Source: an uncultured Pelagibacteraceae bacterium
GTDB lineage: Bacteria > Pseudomonadota > Alphaproteobacteria > Pelagibacterales > Pelagibacteraceae
Direction: 5' to 3'
NCBI GenBank assembly: GCA_902573585.1
Contig: CACGKH010000006.1
Location: 1-48,741, forward strand
DNA: 48,741 bases
The notes below the pieces were generated by a model. That model had not been told where the DNA came from and did no database searches. It saw only the letters and a list, made by a program, of their open reading frames with translations. A program made the translations under genes and the position numbers. Positions within the stretch are counted from its first letter, which is position 1, and each line of letters starts with the position of its first letter. Below are positions 26,232 to 34,806 of this stretch, piece after piece.

Positions 26232-27446
26232 CTACATTAAATCTTTGTGCTTTTGTCTTTTTTTAATTACTTTAATTTTTGATCCTTTTATTAACAATTC
26301 AATAGCTTTAGGTCTTAAATTGTAGTTTGAGCTTAAAGACATTCCATATGCACCTACATCACATATAGCAACAAGATCCTTTTCTTTTAATTTTTGAAAT
26401 TTATTAATAGTAGTAAATTTGTCAGTACTCTCACAAATAGGACCAACAAACTCATACGTTTTTTTAGCTTTTATTGTTGATTTAACTGATGGTAGTATTT
26501 TGTGGGCTGCACCATATAAAGCAGGCCTCATTAAGTCGTTCATAGCAGCATCAAGTATAATAAAATTTTTTTTGGCACTTTCTTTAATATAAATTACTTT
26601 AGAGATTAAAGTACCTATATCACCGACAATAGATCTGCCTGGTTCAAATATAATCTTTGTTTTTACGACTTTCAAAAATTTTTTTATAGCGAAATTATAC
26701 TTTTTATAATTAAGTTTTTTATTTTTGTTATCATAAGCAATACCCATACCACCGCCAAGATCAACAAATTCAAATTTATAATTTGTTTTGCTTATAATAT
26801 TTTGAATTGTCTTAAGCATTTGAACATAGGGTTTGAAGTCTAAAATTTGACTTCCAATATGCACGCTAAGACATCTGAGATTAATATTTTTTGAATTTCT
26901 ACAATAATTCACAAGTTCTAAAAAGGTTTTATTATTAACACCAAATTTATTTTCTTTTTTTCCAGTTGAAATTTGGCTCAAAGTTTTTGCATCTGTATTA
27001 GGGTTAAATCTTATACCGACATTTATTTTTTTTTTTTTTAATTTAGCTATTCTTTCAATTTCCTTTATCTCACTTTTAGACTCAGCATTTATTAACAGAA
27101 TTTTTTTATCTATAGCGTATTCTATTTCACTCGACGTTTTACCAACACCAGAAAAAACAATTTTTTTTGGGTTGATACCAGCCTTAATTGCGATCATAAG
27201 CTCACCCATTGACACTACATCAGCACCTAAACCAAATTTTTTAATCTCTCTAATTATATTGATATTAGTGTTAGATTTTATTGCAAAACAAATTAGTGGA
27301 GAGAACGTCTTAAAATTTTTCTTAAAATTAATGACATTATTCTTCAATTGATTGTATGAGTAGCAATATGTTGGCGTATTAAAATTTTTTGCAATTTTTT
27401 CTAAGTTAACTTTTTCAATTGTAAGTTTTTTATTGATATATTTCAT
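26232..27446 (-). CDS. lysA: Diaminopimelate decarboxylase
   Basis: PLP enzyme for the last step of lysine synthesis. 404 residues, alanine-racemase-like barrel plus beta domain. Schiff-base Lys57 lies in CFAIKSNTN. Further motifs: HIGSQI, the PLP phosphate loop EPGRSIVGDIG, and the catalytic CESTDKF of the second subunit, then GAYGMSLSSNYNLRP. ATG 27446 shares a base with the stop of the small lipoprotein gene (TAATG), in the argH-lptM-lysA order common in alphaproteobacteria. Confidence 0.96.
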   Translation of the reverse strand: MKYINKKLTIEKVNLEKIAKNFNTPTYCYSYNQLKNNVINFKKNFKTFSPLICFAIKSNTNINIIREIKKFGLGADVVSMGELMIAIKAGINPKKIVFSGVGKTSSEIEYAIDKKILLINAESKSEIKEIERIAKLKKKKINVGIRFNPNTDAKTLSQISTGKKENKFGVNNKTFLELVNYCRNSKNINLRCLSVHIGSQILDFKPYVQMLKTIQNIISKTNYKFEFVDLGGGMGIAYDNKNKKLNYKKYNFAIKKFLKVVKTKIIFEPGRSIVGDIGTLISKVIYIKESAKKNFIILDAAMNDLMRPALYGAAHKILPSVKSTIKAKKTYEFVGPICESTDKFTTINKFQKLKEKDLVAICDVGAYGMSLSSNYNLRPKAIELLIKGSKIKVIKKRQKHKDLM

Positions 27447-27577
27447 TAAACCTTATTTTTAAGGATTTTTTGTATCTCTTCTTTATTTTTAGATTCTTTA
27501 TAATTTGGATCACCTTTTTTCCCACAAGAAAAAATCATAATGCACAATACAAAACCTAAAATAATTTTTTTTATCAT
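27446..27577 (-). CDS. lptM: LptM-like small lipoprotein (43 aa)
   Basis: 43 codons, ATG at 27577, stop overlapping the lysA ATG by one base. The product starts MIKKIILGFVLCIMIFSCGKKGDP: an N-terminal basic patch, a hydrophobic core, then a lipobox-type Cys18 directly followed by GKKGDP. Cys-Gly-x-Lys-Gly after the lipidated cysteine is the hallmark of LptM (YifL), which helps mature the LptD/E lipopolysaccharide translocon and is usually encoded beside lysA or dapF. The ATG overlaps the argH TGA (ATGA), so the three genes are tightly coupled. Too short for many gene finders. Confidence 0.8.
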   Translation of the reverse strand: MIKKIILGFVLCIMIFSCGKKGDPNYKESKNKEEIQKILKNKV

Positions 27578-28965
27578 TTTTGCTTTCTGTATTTTACTAT
27601 CATCTTTTTAATATTATCAAAAGATGTTCCACCGTACGATTTTTTAGAATTAACAGAATTTTTTAGATCAAACACCTTTAAAACATTATTTGACAATTTT
27701 GGTTCAATTTTTTTAAGTTCTTCTAAAGTTAATTTATCAAGGTTTTTCTTTTCTCTCTCTGCATAATTTACAATTGCTGCTGTTTTTTCATAGGCTCTTC
27801 TAAATGATATGGAGTGATTTTTCACTAGGTAATCAGCTAGATCAGTTGCTGTAATAAAACCAGAATTAGCAAGATCAAACATTTTTTTTTTATTAGGAGT
27901 AATATTTTTGAGTACTTCATTAAGTATTTTGATGCAATCTAAAATTATATCATTAGATTTAAAGATTAACTCTTTGTCTTCTTGTAAATCTTTAAAATAT
28001 GAGAGAGGTAAACCTTTTAAAATTGTAAGCATGGCAAATAAATTTCCATAAGTAGTTCCAGTTTTTCCTCTTAGAAATTCTAATAGATCGGGATTTTTTT
28101 TTTGAGGCATTATTGATGACCCAGTAACAATTTTATCAGATAAATTTATTAAGTTAAAACTATCAGAATTCCAAATTATAAGTTCTTCAGCTATTCTAGA
28201 AATATGCATAGAACATATAGATGAGTTATATAAAAAGTCTAAAACAAAATCTCTATCGGAAACTGTATCAATCGAATTGTTAGTGGATCTCTTAAAGCCA
28301 AGTTTTTTAGCTGTGTAATTTCTATCAATGTTAAAAGAAGTTCCGGTTAGAGCTGCGACACCTAAAGGGTTTTCATCAAGAATATCTAAACTATTAGTAA
28401 ATCTTTTTTTATCTCTATTAAACATTTCAACATAAGCCATTAAGTAATGAGCAAAAGAAACTGCTTGAGCATTTTTGAGATGAGTAAATCCTGGCATAAT
28501 TGTATATATATTTTTTTCTGCTAAATTAAGTATACTTTTTATTACTTTGTCGATTGAAGTATTAATTTTTTTTGTAGCAGATCTAATCCAAATTTTAAAA
28601 TCTGTGACTACCTGATCATTTCTAGATCTTGCAGTATGAACATAACCTGCTTCATCACCAATAATATCAAAAAGTCTTTTTTCGATATTCATATGAATAT
28701 CTTCATAATTTTTTTTGAATTCAAACTTATTATTAGATATCTCTTTTTCAATTTTATTAAGACCGTAAATAATTTTATTTTTTATCTTAAAAGAAATTAT
28801 TTTTTGTTTAAATAACATTTCTACATGTGCTATTGATCCAGCTATATCTTCTTTATAAAGTCTTTTATCGACATCAATAGAATTACCAATTTTCTGAAAA
28901 AGGCTAGATGTGTTGTATTTAATTCTAGTATTCCATATTGCCTTATTGTTTTTATTTTTTGCCAT
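27574..28965 (-). CDS. argH: Argininosuccinate lyase
   Basis: Splits argininosuccinate into arginine and fumarate. 463 residues, fumarase/aspartase superfamily. The signature GSSIMPQKKNPD is complete; the N-terminal WNTRIKYNTSSLFQKIGNSIDVDKRLYKEDIAGS and the DEAGYVHTARSRNDQV substrate loop fit ArgH. It overlaps the lptM-like start and is divergent from the tlpA-like gene with only 24 bases between ATGs. Confidence 0.97.
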   Translation of the reverse strand: MAKNKNNKAIWNTRIKYNTSSLFQKIGNSIDVDKRLYKEDIAGSIAHVEMLFKQKIISFKIKNKIIYGLNKIEKEISNNKFEFKKNYEDIHMNIEKRLFDIIGDEAGYVHTARSRNDQVVTDFKIWIRSATKKINTSIDKVIKSILNLAEKNIYTIMPGFTHLKNAQAVSFAHYLMAYVEMFNRDKKRFTNSLDILDENPLGVAALTGTSFNIDRNYTAKKLGFKRSTNNSIDTVSDRDFVLDFLYNSSICSMHISRIAEELIIWNSDSFNLINLSDKIVTGSSIMPQKKNPDLLEFLRGKTGTTYGNLFAMLTILKGLPLSYFKDLQEDKELIFKSNDIILDCIKILNEVLKNITPNKKKMFDLANSGFITATDLADYLVKNHSISFRRAYEKTAAIVNYAEREKKNLDKLTLEELKKIEPKLSNNVLKVFDLKNSVNSKKSYGGTSFDNIKKMIVKYRKQK

Positions 28966-28989
28966 GGTAATTAATTATACCTATTTAAT

Positions 28990-29499
28990 ATGAGATTTTT
29001 AATAATATTTATTTTTTTAATATCTAATTCTTTTGCTGATGAAGTAATAGATATAAAAAATCTTGTTATTAATAAAAAATTAAAAAAATATGATAGTTTG
29101 TTGTTTAAAGACGCTAAAAACAACCAGATTAGCTTAAGTGATTTCAGAGGAAAATTGATTTTAATGAATTTTTGGGCTACTTGGTGCTCTCCTTGTAAAG
29201 AGGAAATGCCCTCTTTAGATTTGTTATTGATTGAAAAGAATTTGAACAACTTAAGAATATTTCCGGTAAATGTTGGTCAAGATAATATTGAAAAAGCTTC
29301 TAAATTTTTTGATGATCTAGAAATTAAAAATCTTGAATTATATTTCGACTCAGAAATAACTCTTGCGAAAAAGTTTGGGTTAAGAGGAATTCCAACAACA
29401 ATTTTATTTAATAAAAAAGGTGAAGAATTTGCTAGGATTATTGGATCAATTGATTTTGGAGATAAAAAATTTATAGATTGGTTGAGTGATTATAATTAG
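28990..29499 (+). CDS. TlpA/ResA-like exported thiol-disulfide oxidoreductase
   Basis: 169 residues with a signal peptide or anchor (about 2-16, cut near FADEV) and a thioredoxin fold. The active site is WCSPC (Cys66, Cys69) within FWATWCSPCKEEMPSLD, and GIPTTILF holds the cis-proline. Such proteins keep periplasmic cysteines reduced, for example in cytochrome c maturation. The divergent tlpA/argH arrangement is seen in other alphaproteobacteria. The 3' end overlaps the HIG1-like gene by 4 bases. A DsbB gene with the opposite redox role lies 2 kb away. Confidence 0.85.
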   Translation: MRFLIIFIFLISNSFADEVIDIKNLVINKKLKKYDSLLFKDAKNNQISLSDFRGKLILMNFWATWCSPCKEEMPSLDLLLIEKNLNNLRIFPVNVGQDNIEKASKFFDDLEIKNLELYFDSEITLAKKFGLRGIPTTILFNKKGEEFARIIGSIDFGDKKFIDWLSDYN

Positions 29500-29699
29500 T
29501 CCTTAAAAAAATATGCAAAAACAATTAAAACAATTATTGCTATAAATTGTAATAATACTCTTAATTGCATTAATTTATTGGAATATTTTTTACTTGTTTC
29601 TCCACCCTTAAATAAAGTTCCAATACCTAAAATAAGAACTATACCTACACCAATTAATAAAATTATTGATAATACTTTGATAAATATTCCAGAAATCAT
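29496..29699 (-). CDS. HIG1-like twin-transmembrane protein
   Basis: 67 residues from ATG 29699, two membrane helices (about 5-25 and 45-64) around a short loop FKGGETSKKYSNKLMQLRVLLQ. The loop pattern GGE...KYSNKLMxxRVxxQ matches bacterial HIG1-domain proteins, relatives of the mitochondrial respiratory supercomplex factors. The role in bacteria is uncertain, possibly cytochrome oxidase assembly. A longer frame reaching 29774 adds a polar stretch that overlaps the divergent esterase gene and is unlikely. Confidence 0.72.
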   Translation of the reverse strand: MISGIFIKVLSIILLIGVGIVLILGIGTLFKGGETSKKYSNKLMQLRVLLQFIAIIVLIVFAYFFKD

Positions 29700-29748
29700 T
29701 GATGTATTGTAGGGTATTTTAAAAATAAAAAAACATAAATCACAAAGT

Positions 29749-30408
29749 ATGACATTTTGCCTAGACGCAACCATTATTAAACCTGAAAATAACCTAGAAA
29801 TTAAAAATGCAGTTATTTTACTTCATGGTTACGGAGGAGATGGAAACGATATTAGTATGTTGTCTTTAAATTGGAAAAGACATCTAACAAATACAATTTT
29901 TATTTGTCCAAATGGTCATGAAGTATGTCCAATAAACCCGTCAGGTTTTCAGTGGTTTGATTTAACGAAAGATGATGCAAAGTATGTATTAGAACAGTCA
30001 CTAATAGCTGAAACTAAATTAAAAAAATTTATTGATGAAGTCAAGAATGAATACAATTTAAGTAATAATAAAATTTGTTTGTCTGGTTTTAGCCAAGGTT
30101 GTATGATGTCAATAAATTTAGGTCTTACATCTGAAGAAGAATTTAATTGTATCGTGGGTTTTTCGGGTAAAATTATTAATCAAGAAGATTTAAATTTAAG
30201 AAAAAAAATTTCAACAAATACTTTATTAATTCATGGTGACTCTGATCAAGTTGTCTCACCTAATTTTTTATTAGAAGCAAAAGATTTTTTTATTAGGAAT
30301 AATGTAGAAATTGAGACACATTTAATAAAAAACTGCGACCATCATATTCCTGTTGAAGCATCAAGTATAGCATTAAGTTACATTTCAAAAAAATTTAATA
30401 ATTTCTAA
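29749..30408 (+). CDS. Alpha/beta-hydrolase, phospholipase/carboxylesterase family
   Basis: 219 residues, cytoplasmic. Oxyanion motif LLHGYGGDGND at 24-33, nucleophile Ser115 in GFSQGC, Asp166 in HGDSDQVV and His near 198-199 in CDHHIP complete the triad. This is the family of small carboxylesterases that act on short acyl esters or acyl-protein thioesters; the natural substrate is not predictable. A downstream T-rich gap of 38 bases leads to the HNH gene on the same strand. Confidence 0.85.
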   Translation: MTFCLDATIIKPENNLEIKNAVILLHGYGGDGNDISMLSLNWKRHLTNTIFICPNGHEVCPINPSGFQWFDLTKDDAKYVLEQSLIAETKLKKFIDEVKNEYNLSNNKICLSGFSQGCMMSINLGLTSEEEFNCIVGFSGKIINQEDLNLRKKISTNTLLIHGDSDQVVSPNFLLEAKDFFIRNNVEIETHLIKNCDHHIPVEASSIALSYISKKFNNF

Positions 30409-30446
30409 ATATTGAAATAGTTTTTTTTTTAAGTTAAAATTAATTT

Positions 30447-31016
30447 ATGAATAGCTTTATTGAACAAGATGTATCTTTAGAAAAATGTCCAGCATTAGTT
30501 TTAAATGCGGATTATAGACCTTTAAGCTATTATCCTCTGTCATTGTGGTCATGGCAAGACACAGTTAAGTCAGTTTTTTTAGATAGAGTAATTATAGTAA
30601 GTAATTATGACAGAGTTGTCAGAAGCCCTTCATTTAACATGCAATTACCTAGCGTCATTGCCTTGAAAGATTATATTATTCCACAAAGTAAACCAAGTTT
30701 TACAAGATTTAATGTTTTTCTAAGAGATAAATTTTCTTGTCAATATTGTGGAAGCAATGAAGAATTAACATTTGATCACTTGTTACCAAGATCAAAAGGT
30801 GGAGAAACACATTGGGATAATGTTGTAACAGCATGTTCAGCATGTAATGTTAAAAAAGGTGGGAAGTTGTTAAAATCTTCAGGTATGAAACTTTATCAAT
30901 ATCCTTTCCAACCATCGACTGAAGACTTACACCGAAATGGAAAAAACTTTCCTCCAAACTATTTACATAAAAGCTGGATGGACTATCTGTATTGGGATGT
31001 TGAATTAGAGGCTTAA
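30447..31016 (+). CDS. HNH endonuclease family protein
   Basis: 189 residues. The C-terminal half holds a zinc-containing HNH domain: FSCQYCGSNEELTFDHLLPRSKGGETHWDNVVTACSACNVKKGG, with two CxxC pairs and the DH/N/H catalytic residues. The N-terminal half (LVLNADYRPLSYYPLSLWSW) is the extension of the widespread alphaproteobacterial and cyanobacterial HNH family. It is a chromosomal housekeeping-type copy with no intron, intein or phage context; its cellular role is not known. Confidence 0.85.
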   Translation: MNSFIEQDVSLEKCPALVLNADYRPLSYYPLSLWSWQDTVKSVFLDRVIIVSNYDRVVRSPSFNMQLPSVIALKDYIIPQSKPSFTRFNVFLRDKFSCQYCGSNEELTFDHLLPRSKGGETHWDNVVTACSACNVKKGGKLLKSSGMKLYQYPFQPSTEDLHRNGKNFPPNYLHKSWMDYLYWDVELEA

Positions 31017-31019
31017 AAT

Positions 31020-31550
31020 TTAAATTTTTTCTGAAATATTTATTGCTAATTTTGAACCAGTTTTAATAATTTTATCCATTATTGAATAAAAGCCTTTTTT
31101 TGTTGCACCTTTTTCATAAGCTATATCTTTATGATGTAACTCATCCTCTCTAAATTTAATAATCTTTTTTTTTAAAATATTTTCTTCAGGACCTAATTGA
31201 TTAATTTGATTTTGATAATGTTCATCAATCACCTCTTCAACAGAGGCTGTACATAACATTGCTGCTTTTTTTCCTAGAAGTGTTGACCCAAAACCAAGAC
31301 CAAGACCTAATAAATCCCATAAAGGTAAAAATTTGGTTGGCTCAATTTTTCTTTTTTTAATTTCTGTCTCAAAAAATTCACAATGTTCTTTTTCATGAAC
31401 TTTCATTTCTTCTATTGTTTTTTTTAAATTTTCATCTTTAACTAAAGTGTTAAGCGCTAACAATTGACCTTCATAGATTTTAACCGCTCCTCTCTCACCA
31501 GCATGATCTACTCTAATAAATTCTTCAATTTTATTTTTTGAATTTTTCAT
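31020..31550 (-). CDS. coq7: COQ7-type 2-nonaprenyl-3-methyl-6-methoxy-1,4-benzoquinol hydroxylase
   Basis: Diiron monooxygenase for a late ring hydroxylation in ubiquinone synthesis. 176 residues from ATG 31550; a TTG nine bases upstream would add only three residues. The diiron ligands appear as two similar halves: RVDHAGERGA with HEKEHCEFFE, and SVEEVIDEHY with REDELHHKDIA. It overlaps dsbB by 20 bases. COQ7 is the typical alphaproteobacterial and mitochondrial enzyme, and fits with ubiE and ubiB earlier in the window. Confidence 0.93.
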   Translation of the reverse strand: MKNSKNKIEEFIRVDHAGERGAVKIYEGQLLALNTLVKDENLKKTIEEMKVHEKEHCEFFETEIKKRKIEPTKFLPLWDLLGLGLGFGSTLLGKKAAMLCTASVEEVIDEHYQNQINQLGPEENILKKKIIKFREDELHHKDIAYEKGATKKGFYSIMDKIIKTGSKLAINISEKI

Positions 31551-32019
31551 AATTTGCAAAAGTTTTTATTGATATAACAACTAAAAATAAACTTATTAAT
31601 ATATTAATAGTTGTAAGTGATAATCCAAAAATTTTAAATGTCACATCTTTACAACTAATGGTTATTTCACTTAATTGTCTTAATAATTCTTCTTTTGAGA
31701 TTAATTCAGACGTATTTTTTAACCCACAAACAGCAGATTCTTCAAAAAAACCTTGTTCAATTCCAAAATGATATGTCGAAATCATAAAAGAAAAAACAAA
31801 TACTAATATTAATAATAAAATAAAAAATTTTTCATTTTTTTTAAAAACATGGTTTATGACAATTAAAATAATACTAAATCCATAAGGAATTCTTTCTATT
31901 ATACAAAGATTGCATGGCTGATGTCCAAGAGCAAATTCTATATAATATGCTGAGATTATTGAAACTGAACTAATGATTAAAATTAGTTTGAAATAGGTAT
32001 TAATCTTAAAATTAAACAT
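31531..32019 (-). CDS. dsbB: Disulfide bond formation protein DsbB
   Basis: Membrane quinone oxidoreductase that reoxidises DsbA. 162 residues, four membrane helices. The quinone-linked pair Cys36/Cys39 is in QPCNLCIIERIPY and the periplasmic pair is Cys98 and Cys123. Encoded two bases after the DedA-like gene, with its end inside coq7. Placing a quinone-using enzyme beside a quinone-synthesis gene is suggestive but probably only reflects compaction. Confidence 0.92.
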   Translation of the reverse strand: MFNFKINTYFKLILIISSVSIISAYYIEFALGHQPCNLCIIERIPYGFSIILIVINHVFKKNEKFFILLLILVFVFSFMISTYHFGIEQGFFEESAVCGLKNTSELISKEELLRQLSEITISCKDVTFKIFGLSLTTINILISLFLVVISIKTFANYEKFKK

Positions 32020-32020
32020 T

Positions 32021-32617
32021 CTATTTTAGAATTAGATAAATTATTACTCCAATTATAACAACCAATATTCCAATAATTGTAAACCACTTTGAACCATGTT
32101 TATTCATTAATTGAGTAAATAAATCTCCAAATTTATAGGATAGGTAAGAAACAATAAAAAAGCGTAATCCTCTGGATATTAAACTTACTATTATAAAAAT
32201 TGTAATGTTAAATCCTATTAAACCACTTGCAATAGTAAAAACTTTATAAGGTAATGGAGTAAATCCAGCTAAAAAGAGCACACTAAGCCAGGCATAAAAA
32301 CCATTACTATTTATTAAATCATTCTTTAGATTAATAACCTTATTTTCGTAGCCATAAAAAGTCATAATTTGCAAACTAAGATCAAAAAAAAATGTTCCAA
32401 TAAAATATCCTAACATTCCACCTAAAACAGAAAAAAAAGTCGCAATTATGAAAATTTTAAAAAAATCTTTTTTTTTTGAAATAACCATTGGGATTATCAT
32501 TACATCTGGTGGTATTGGAAAAAATGAACTTTCAAGAAAAGAAACTATAGCTAAGTAGCGTTTAGAACTTTTGTGGGCAGCTAAATTTAAACATTTTTTA
32601 TAAAGGGTATTAAACAT
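32021..32617 (-). CDS. DedA/YqaA-family membrane protein
   Basis: 198 residues with about five hydrophobic segments. ESSFFPIPPDVMIIPMV near residues 29-45 and FTPLPYKVFTIASGLIG near 118-135 match the two conserved loops of the DedA/VTT superfamily, YqaA branch. Relatives are linked to phospholipid (C55-P or aminophospholipid) flipping; the specific lipid is unknown here. First gene of DedA-dsbB-coq7, divergent from tRNA-Leu. Confidence 0.8.
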   Translation of the reverse strand: MFNTLYKKCLNLAAHKSSKRYLAIVSFLESSFFPIPPDVMIIPMVISKKKDFFKIFIIATFFSVLGGMLGYFIGTFFFDLSLQIMTFYGYENKVINLKNDLINSNGFYAWLSVLFLAGFTPLPYKVFTIASGLIGFNITIFIIVSLISRGLRFFIVSYLSYKFGDLFTQLMNKHGSKWFTIIGILVVIIGVIIYLILK

Positions 32618-32676
32618 TTTTTGGTTTTAATATAATTATAGTTCTTATACTATTTAATAAATTATTAAACAATTAA

Positions 32677-32761
32677 GGGCGAATGGCGGAACTGGTAGAC
32701 GCGCACGACTCAAAATCGTGTTTTGAAAGAAGTGAGAGTTCGATTCTCTCTTCGCCCACCA
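32677..32761 (+). tRNA. tRNA-Leu (anticodon CAA)
   Basis: 85-base class II tRNA. The acceptor stem GGGCGAA (32677-32683) pairs with TTCGCCC (32751-32757), followed by discriminator A and an encoded CCA. The D loop carries CTGGTAG, the anticodon loop CTCAAAA gives CAA at 32711-32713, and the T arm is GAGAG-TTCGATT-CTCTC. It decodes UUG. A possible -10 TATACT lies at 32646-32651. The next gene starts 5 bases after CCA. Confidence 0.97.
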
Positions 32762-32765
32762 AATT

Positions 32766-34466
32766 ATGAAATTAAAAGAAGTAAATAGTTTAGTAGAGCT
32801 TTTTTTTGAAAAATATAATGAAAAAAAAGAATTAAAAAATCAGCTATTTTTAAAGTGGTTAAAAACTGATGAAAATGATTTTTTAACATGGGAACAAGTT
32901 TTAAATAATATTTGTTTATTTTCTGAATATTTAAGTAAAAGTTTATCTAAAGGAGATAGATGTGTTTTATTATCTGAAAATCGACCAGAGTGGCTTATAG
33001 CAGACGTAGCAATTATGAATGCAGGTGGAGTAACAGTTCCATTATTCACCACATATTCTGAGAAAGATTATGAGTACATAATAAATGATTGTAAACCAAG
33101 GATATGTATAATTTCTAATGATATTCAGTTTAAAAAAATAGAAAAGTTTATTTCCAGTGAAACAAAAGTAATTTCAATTGAAAATTTTAGTCAAAAAATT
33201 GAAAGTATCGAAACCATTTTAAAAAAAAATCCTAAAAAAGAAACAATCAATATTTCTAAGAATTACAATAGCAAAATATTAAGAAAAGATCTTGCTTGTA
33301 TTATTTATACATCAGGGACTACAGGTAACCCCAAAGGAGTAATGCTTAGTCATGGAGGCATCTTATCAAATTGTGAGGGAGCACAAGAAATTTTGGATAC
33401 ACTAGTTAAAAATGAAAAACCAGTTTTTTTAACTTGGCTTCCACTATCTCATTCATATGAACATACCGTTCAATACGTACAAATATCACTTGGAGCAAAA
33501 ATTTACTATGCTGAAAGTTTGGAAAAATTGTTACCTAATATGGCTGTTGCACAACCAACCATTATGACAGCTGTCCCAAGATTTTATCAAAATTTATTTA
33601 GCAAAATTTCTCTAAATTTCTCAAAACAAAAAGGTTTAAAAAAGAAACTCATCGAAAGTACCATTTATCTTGGGACCAAAAACTTGGATGGAAAGGAACT
33701 AAATTTTAAGGAAAAAATAGTCGATTTTTTGTGTGAAAGATTAGTAAGAAAAAAAATTAAAAATCAGTTTGGGGGTAAACTAAAAGCATTTGTCTCAGGA
33801 GGAGGTGCTTTAGATCAAAAAATAGGTGAATTTTTGAATTCTATAGGACTGCCAACTTTACAAGGTTATGGATTGACTGAAACCTCCCCCGTAGTGAGTT
33901 GTAATATTCCAGGGAAAATAAAAATCGAAACTGTTGGTCCACCCTTTAAAACTAATCAAGTAAAAATTGCTGAGGATGGTGAAATTTTGGTTAAGGGTGA
34001 AAATATTATGCTTGGATATTGGAACATGAAGAAAGAAACAGATGATATAATTAAAGATGGTTGGTTACACACAGGAGACATAGGGGAATTTACTAGTGAT
34101 GGAAATCTAAAAATAACTGATCGAAAAAAAGAAATAATAGTTAATTTAGGAGGTGATAACATTTCACCATCTAAAATTGAAAATTTATTATGTCTAAATG
34201 AAAAAATTAAGCAAAGTTTTGTTTACGGAGATAAAAAAACTTACTTAGTTGCATTAATTGTTAGTGAAATTGAAGAAAATAAAAAAGAAATAGAATTTTA
34301 TTTAGAAAATTTAAATAAAAACTTATCATTAGTAGAAAAAGTCAAAAAATTTAAATTAATCAAAGAAGAATTTACAATTGAAAATGGAATGTTAACACCA
34401 ACATTAAAACTAAAAAGAAAAAAAATTTTAGAAAAATATAAAGAAGATTTAGAAAAACTTTATTAA
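32766..34466 (+). CDS. Long-chain acyl-CoA synthetase (AMP-binding)
   Basis: Activates fatty acids to acyl-CoA through an acyl-adenylate. 566 residues, ANL superfamily. P-loop YTSGTTGNPKGVMLSH, LPLSHSYEHT, the A5 motif YGLTETSP, A7 TGDIGEFTSDGNLKITDRKKEIIV and the C-terminal lysine region (LKLKRKKILEKY). It resembles FadD15-like long-chain ligases rather than medium-chain or acetyl-CoA synthetases; the chain length is an inference. It follows tRNA-Leu closely on the same strand and has no beta-oxidation neighbours except the thiolase 10 kb away. Confidence 0.87.
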   Translation: MKLKEVNSLVELFFEKYNEKKELKNQLFLKWLKTDENDFLTWEQVLNNICLFSEYLSKSLSKGDRCVLLSENRPEWLIADVAIMNAGGVTVPLFTTYSEKDYEYIINDCKPRICIISNDIQFKKIEKFISSETKVISIENFSQKIESIETILKKNPKKETINISKNYNSKILRKDLACIIYTSGTTGNPKGVMLSHGGILSNCEGAQEILDTLVKNEKPVFLTWLPLSHSYEHTVQYVQISLGAKIYYAESLEKLLPNMAVAQPTIMTAVPRFYQNLFSKISLNFSKQKGLKKKLIESTIYLGTKNLDGKELNFKEKIVDFLCERLVRKKIKNQFGGKLKAFVSGGGALDQKIGEFLNSIGLPTLQGYGLTETSPVVSCNIPGKIKIETVGPPFKTNQVKIAEDGEILVKGENIMLGYWNMKKETDDIIKDGWLHTGDIGEFTSDGNLKITDRKKEIIVNLGGDNISPSKIENLLCLNEKIKQSFVYGDKKTYLVALIVSEIEENKKEIEFYLENLNKNLSLVEKVKKFKLIKEEFTIENGMLTPTLKLKRKKILEKYKEDLEKLY

Positions 34467-34582
34467 TTTAGTAAAATATTTGGTTATAAAGCGCATAAAC
34501 ATTAACTTTTTTACACACTTTATTTATAAAAATTTTTTTTTAGTTTTATTTTTTTTTTTAAATTTTAACTTTAATTAAAGAA

Positions 34583-34639
34583 TTGACATAACGCGTATAA
34601 AAAAATAAAAATAATGTAATAGCGAATCATTTTGATTCG
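34583..34639 (+). promoter_or_regulatory. Promoter-like box and leader hairpin of the basic peptide gene
   Basis: A consensus -35 TTGACA (34583-34588) is followed by an A/T-only stretch with TAAAAA at the expected -10 position (34606-34611). Just downstream CGAATCA (34623-34629) and TGATTCG (34633-34639) form a perfect 7-bp hairpin or operator with a TTT spacer. The rest of the fadD-side gap (34467-34582) is featureless AT-rich sequence. Confidence 0.4.
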
Positions 34640-34662
34640 TTTAACTAAAAAGGGAGCTAAAG

Positions 34663-34740
34663 ATGCCTAAGAGAAGAAAAAAAGCAAAGAAGGCTAAGAA
34701 AAAAGCTAAGAAAAAAGCTAAGAAAAGAAGAAGAAGATAG
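34663..34740 (+). CDS. 25-aa Lys/Arg/Ala-rich basic peptide
   Basis: 25 codons: MPKRRKKAKKAKKKAKKK then AKKRRRR. Apart from Met, Pro and five Ala, every residue is Lys or Arg, in KKAK repeats like histone H1 tails. Expression signals are complete: Shine-Dalgarno AGGGAG (34651-34656) six bases before the ATG, a leader hairpin, a TTGACA box and a strong terminator after the stop. This argues for a real, possibly well-expressed gene. It should bind nucleic acid or another polyanion; a nucleoid, ribosome or polyphosphate partner is possible, none shown. It is not ribosomal protein Thx or L36. The facing gene is CarD, which has a similar basic tail. Confidence 0.65.
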   Translation: MPKRRKKAKKAKKKAKKKAKKRRRR

Positions 34741-34760
34741 TTACTTAGTATTCTTTATTA

Positions 34761-34806
34761 AAAACGCTTCTCATAACGATTTACGTGTGAGAGGCGTTTT
34801 TTTTAA
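34761..34806 (+). terminator. Strong bidirectional terminator between basic peptide gene and carD
   Basis: AAAACGCTTCTCA (34761-34773) pairs with TGAGAGGCGTTTT (34788-34800) over 13 bp with one G-U. T runs follow on both strands, so it can end the basic peptide transcript and the convergent carD transcript. The carD stop codon lies in the downstream T run. Confidence 0.9.

Noticed and set aside
28971-29249. Minus-strand 92-codon frame opposite the tlpA-like gene
   Set aside because: The plus strand has a clear signal peptide and WCSPC thioredoxin site; the minus frame is a shadow.
30447-31016. HNH gene as a homing endonuclease or mobile element
   Set aside because: It is of the stand-alone chromosomal type, with no intron, intein, phage gene, terminal repeats or target duplication around it.
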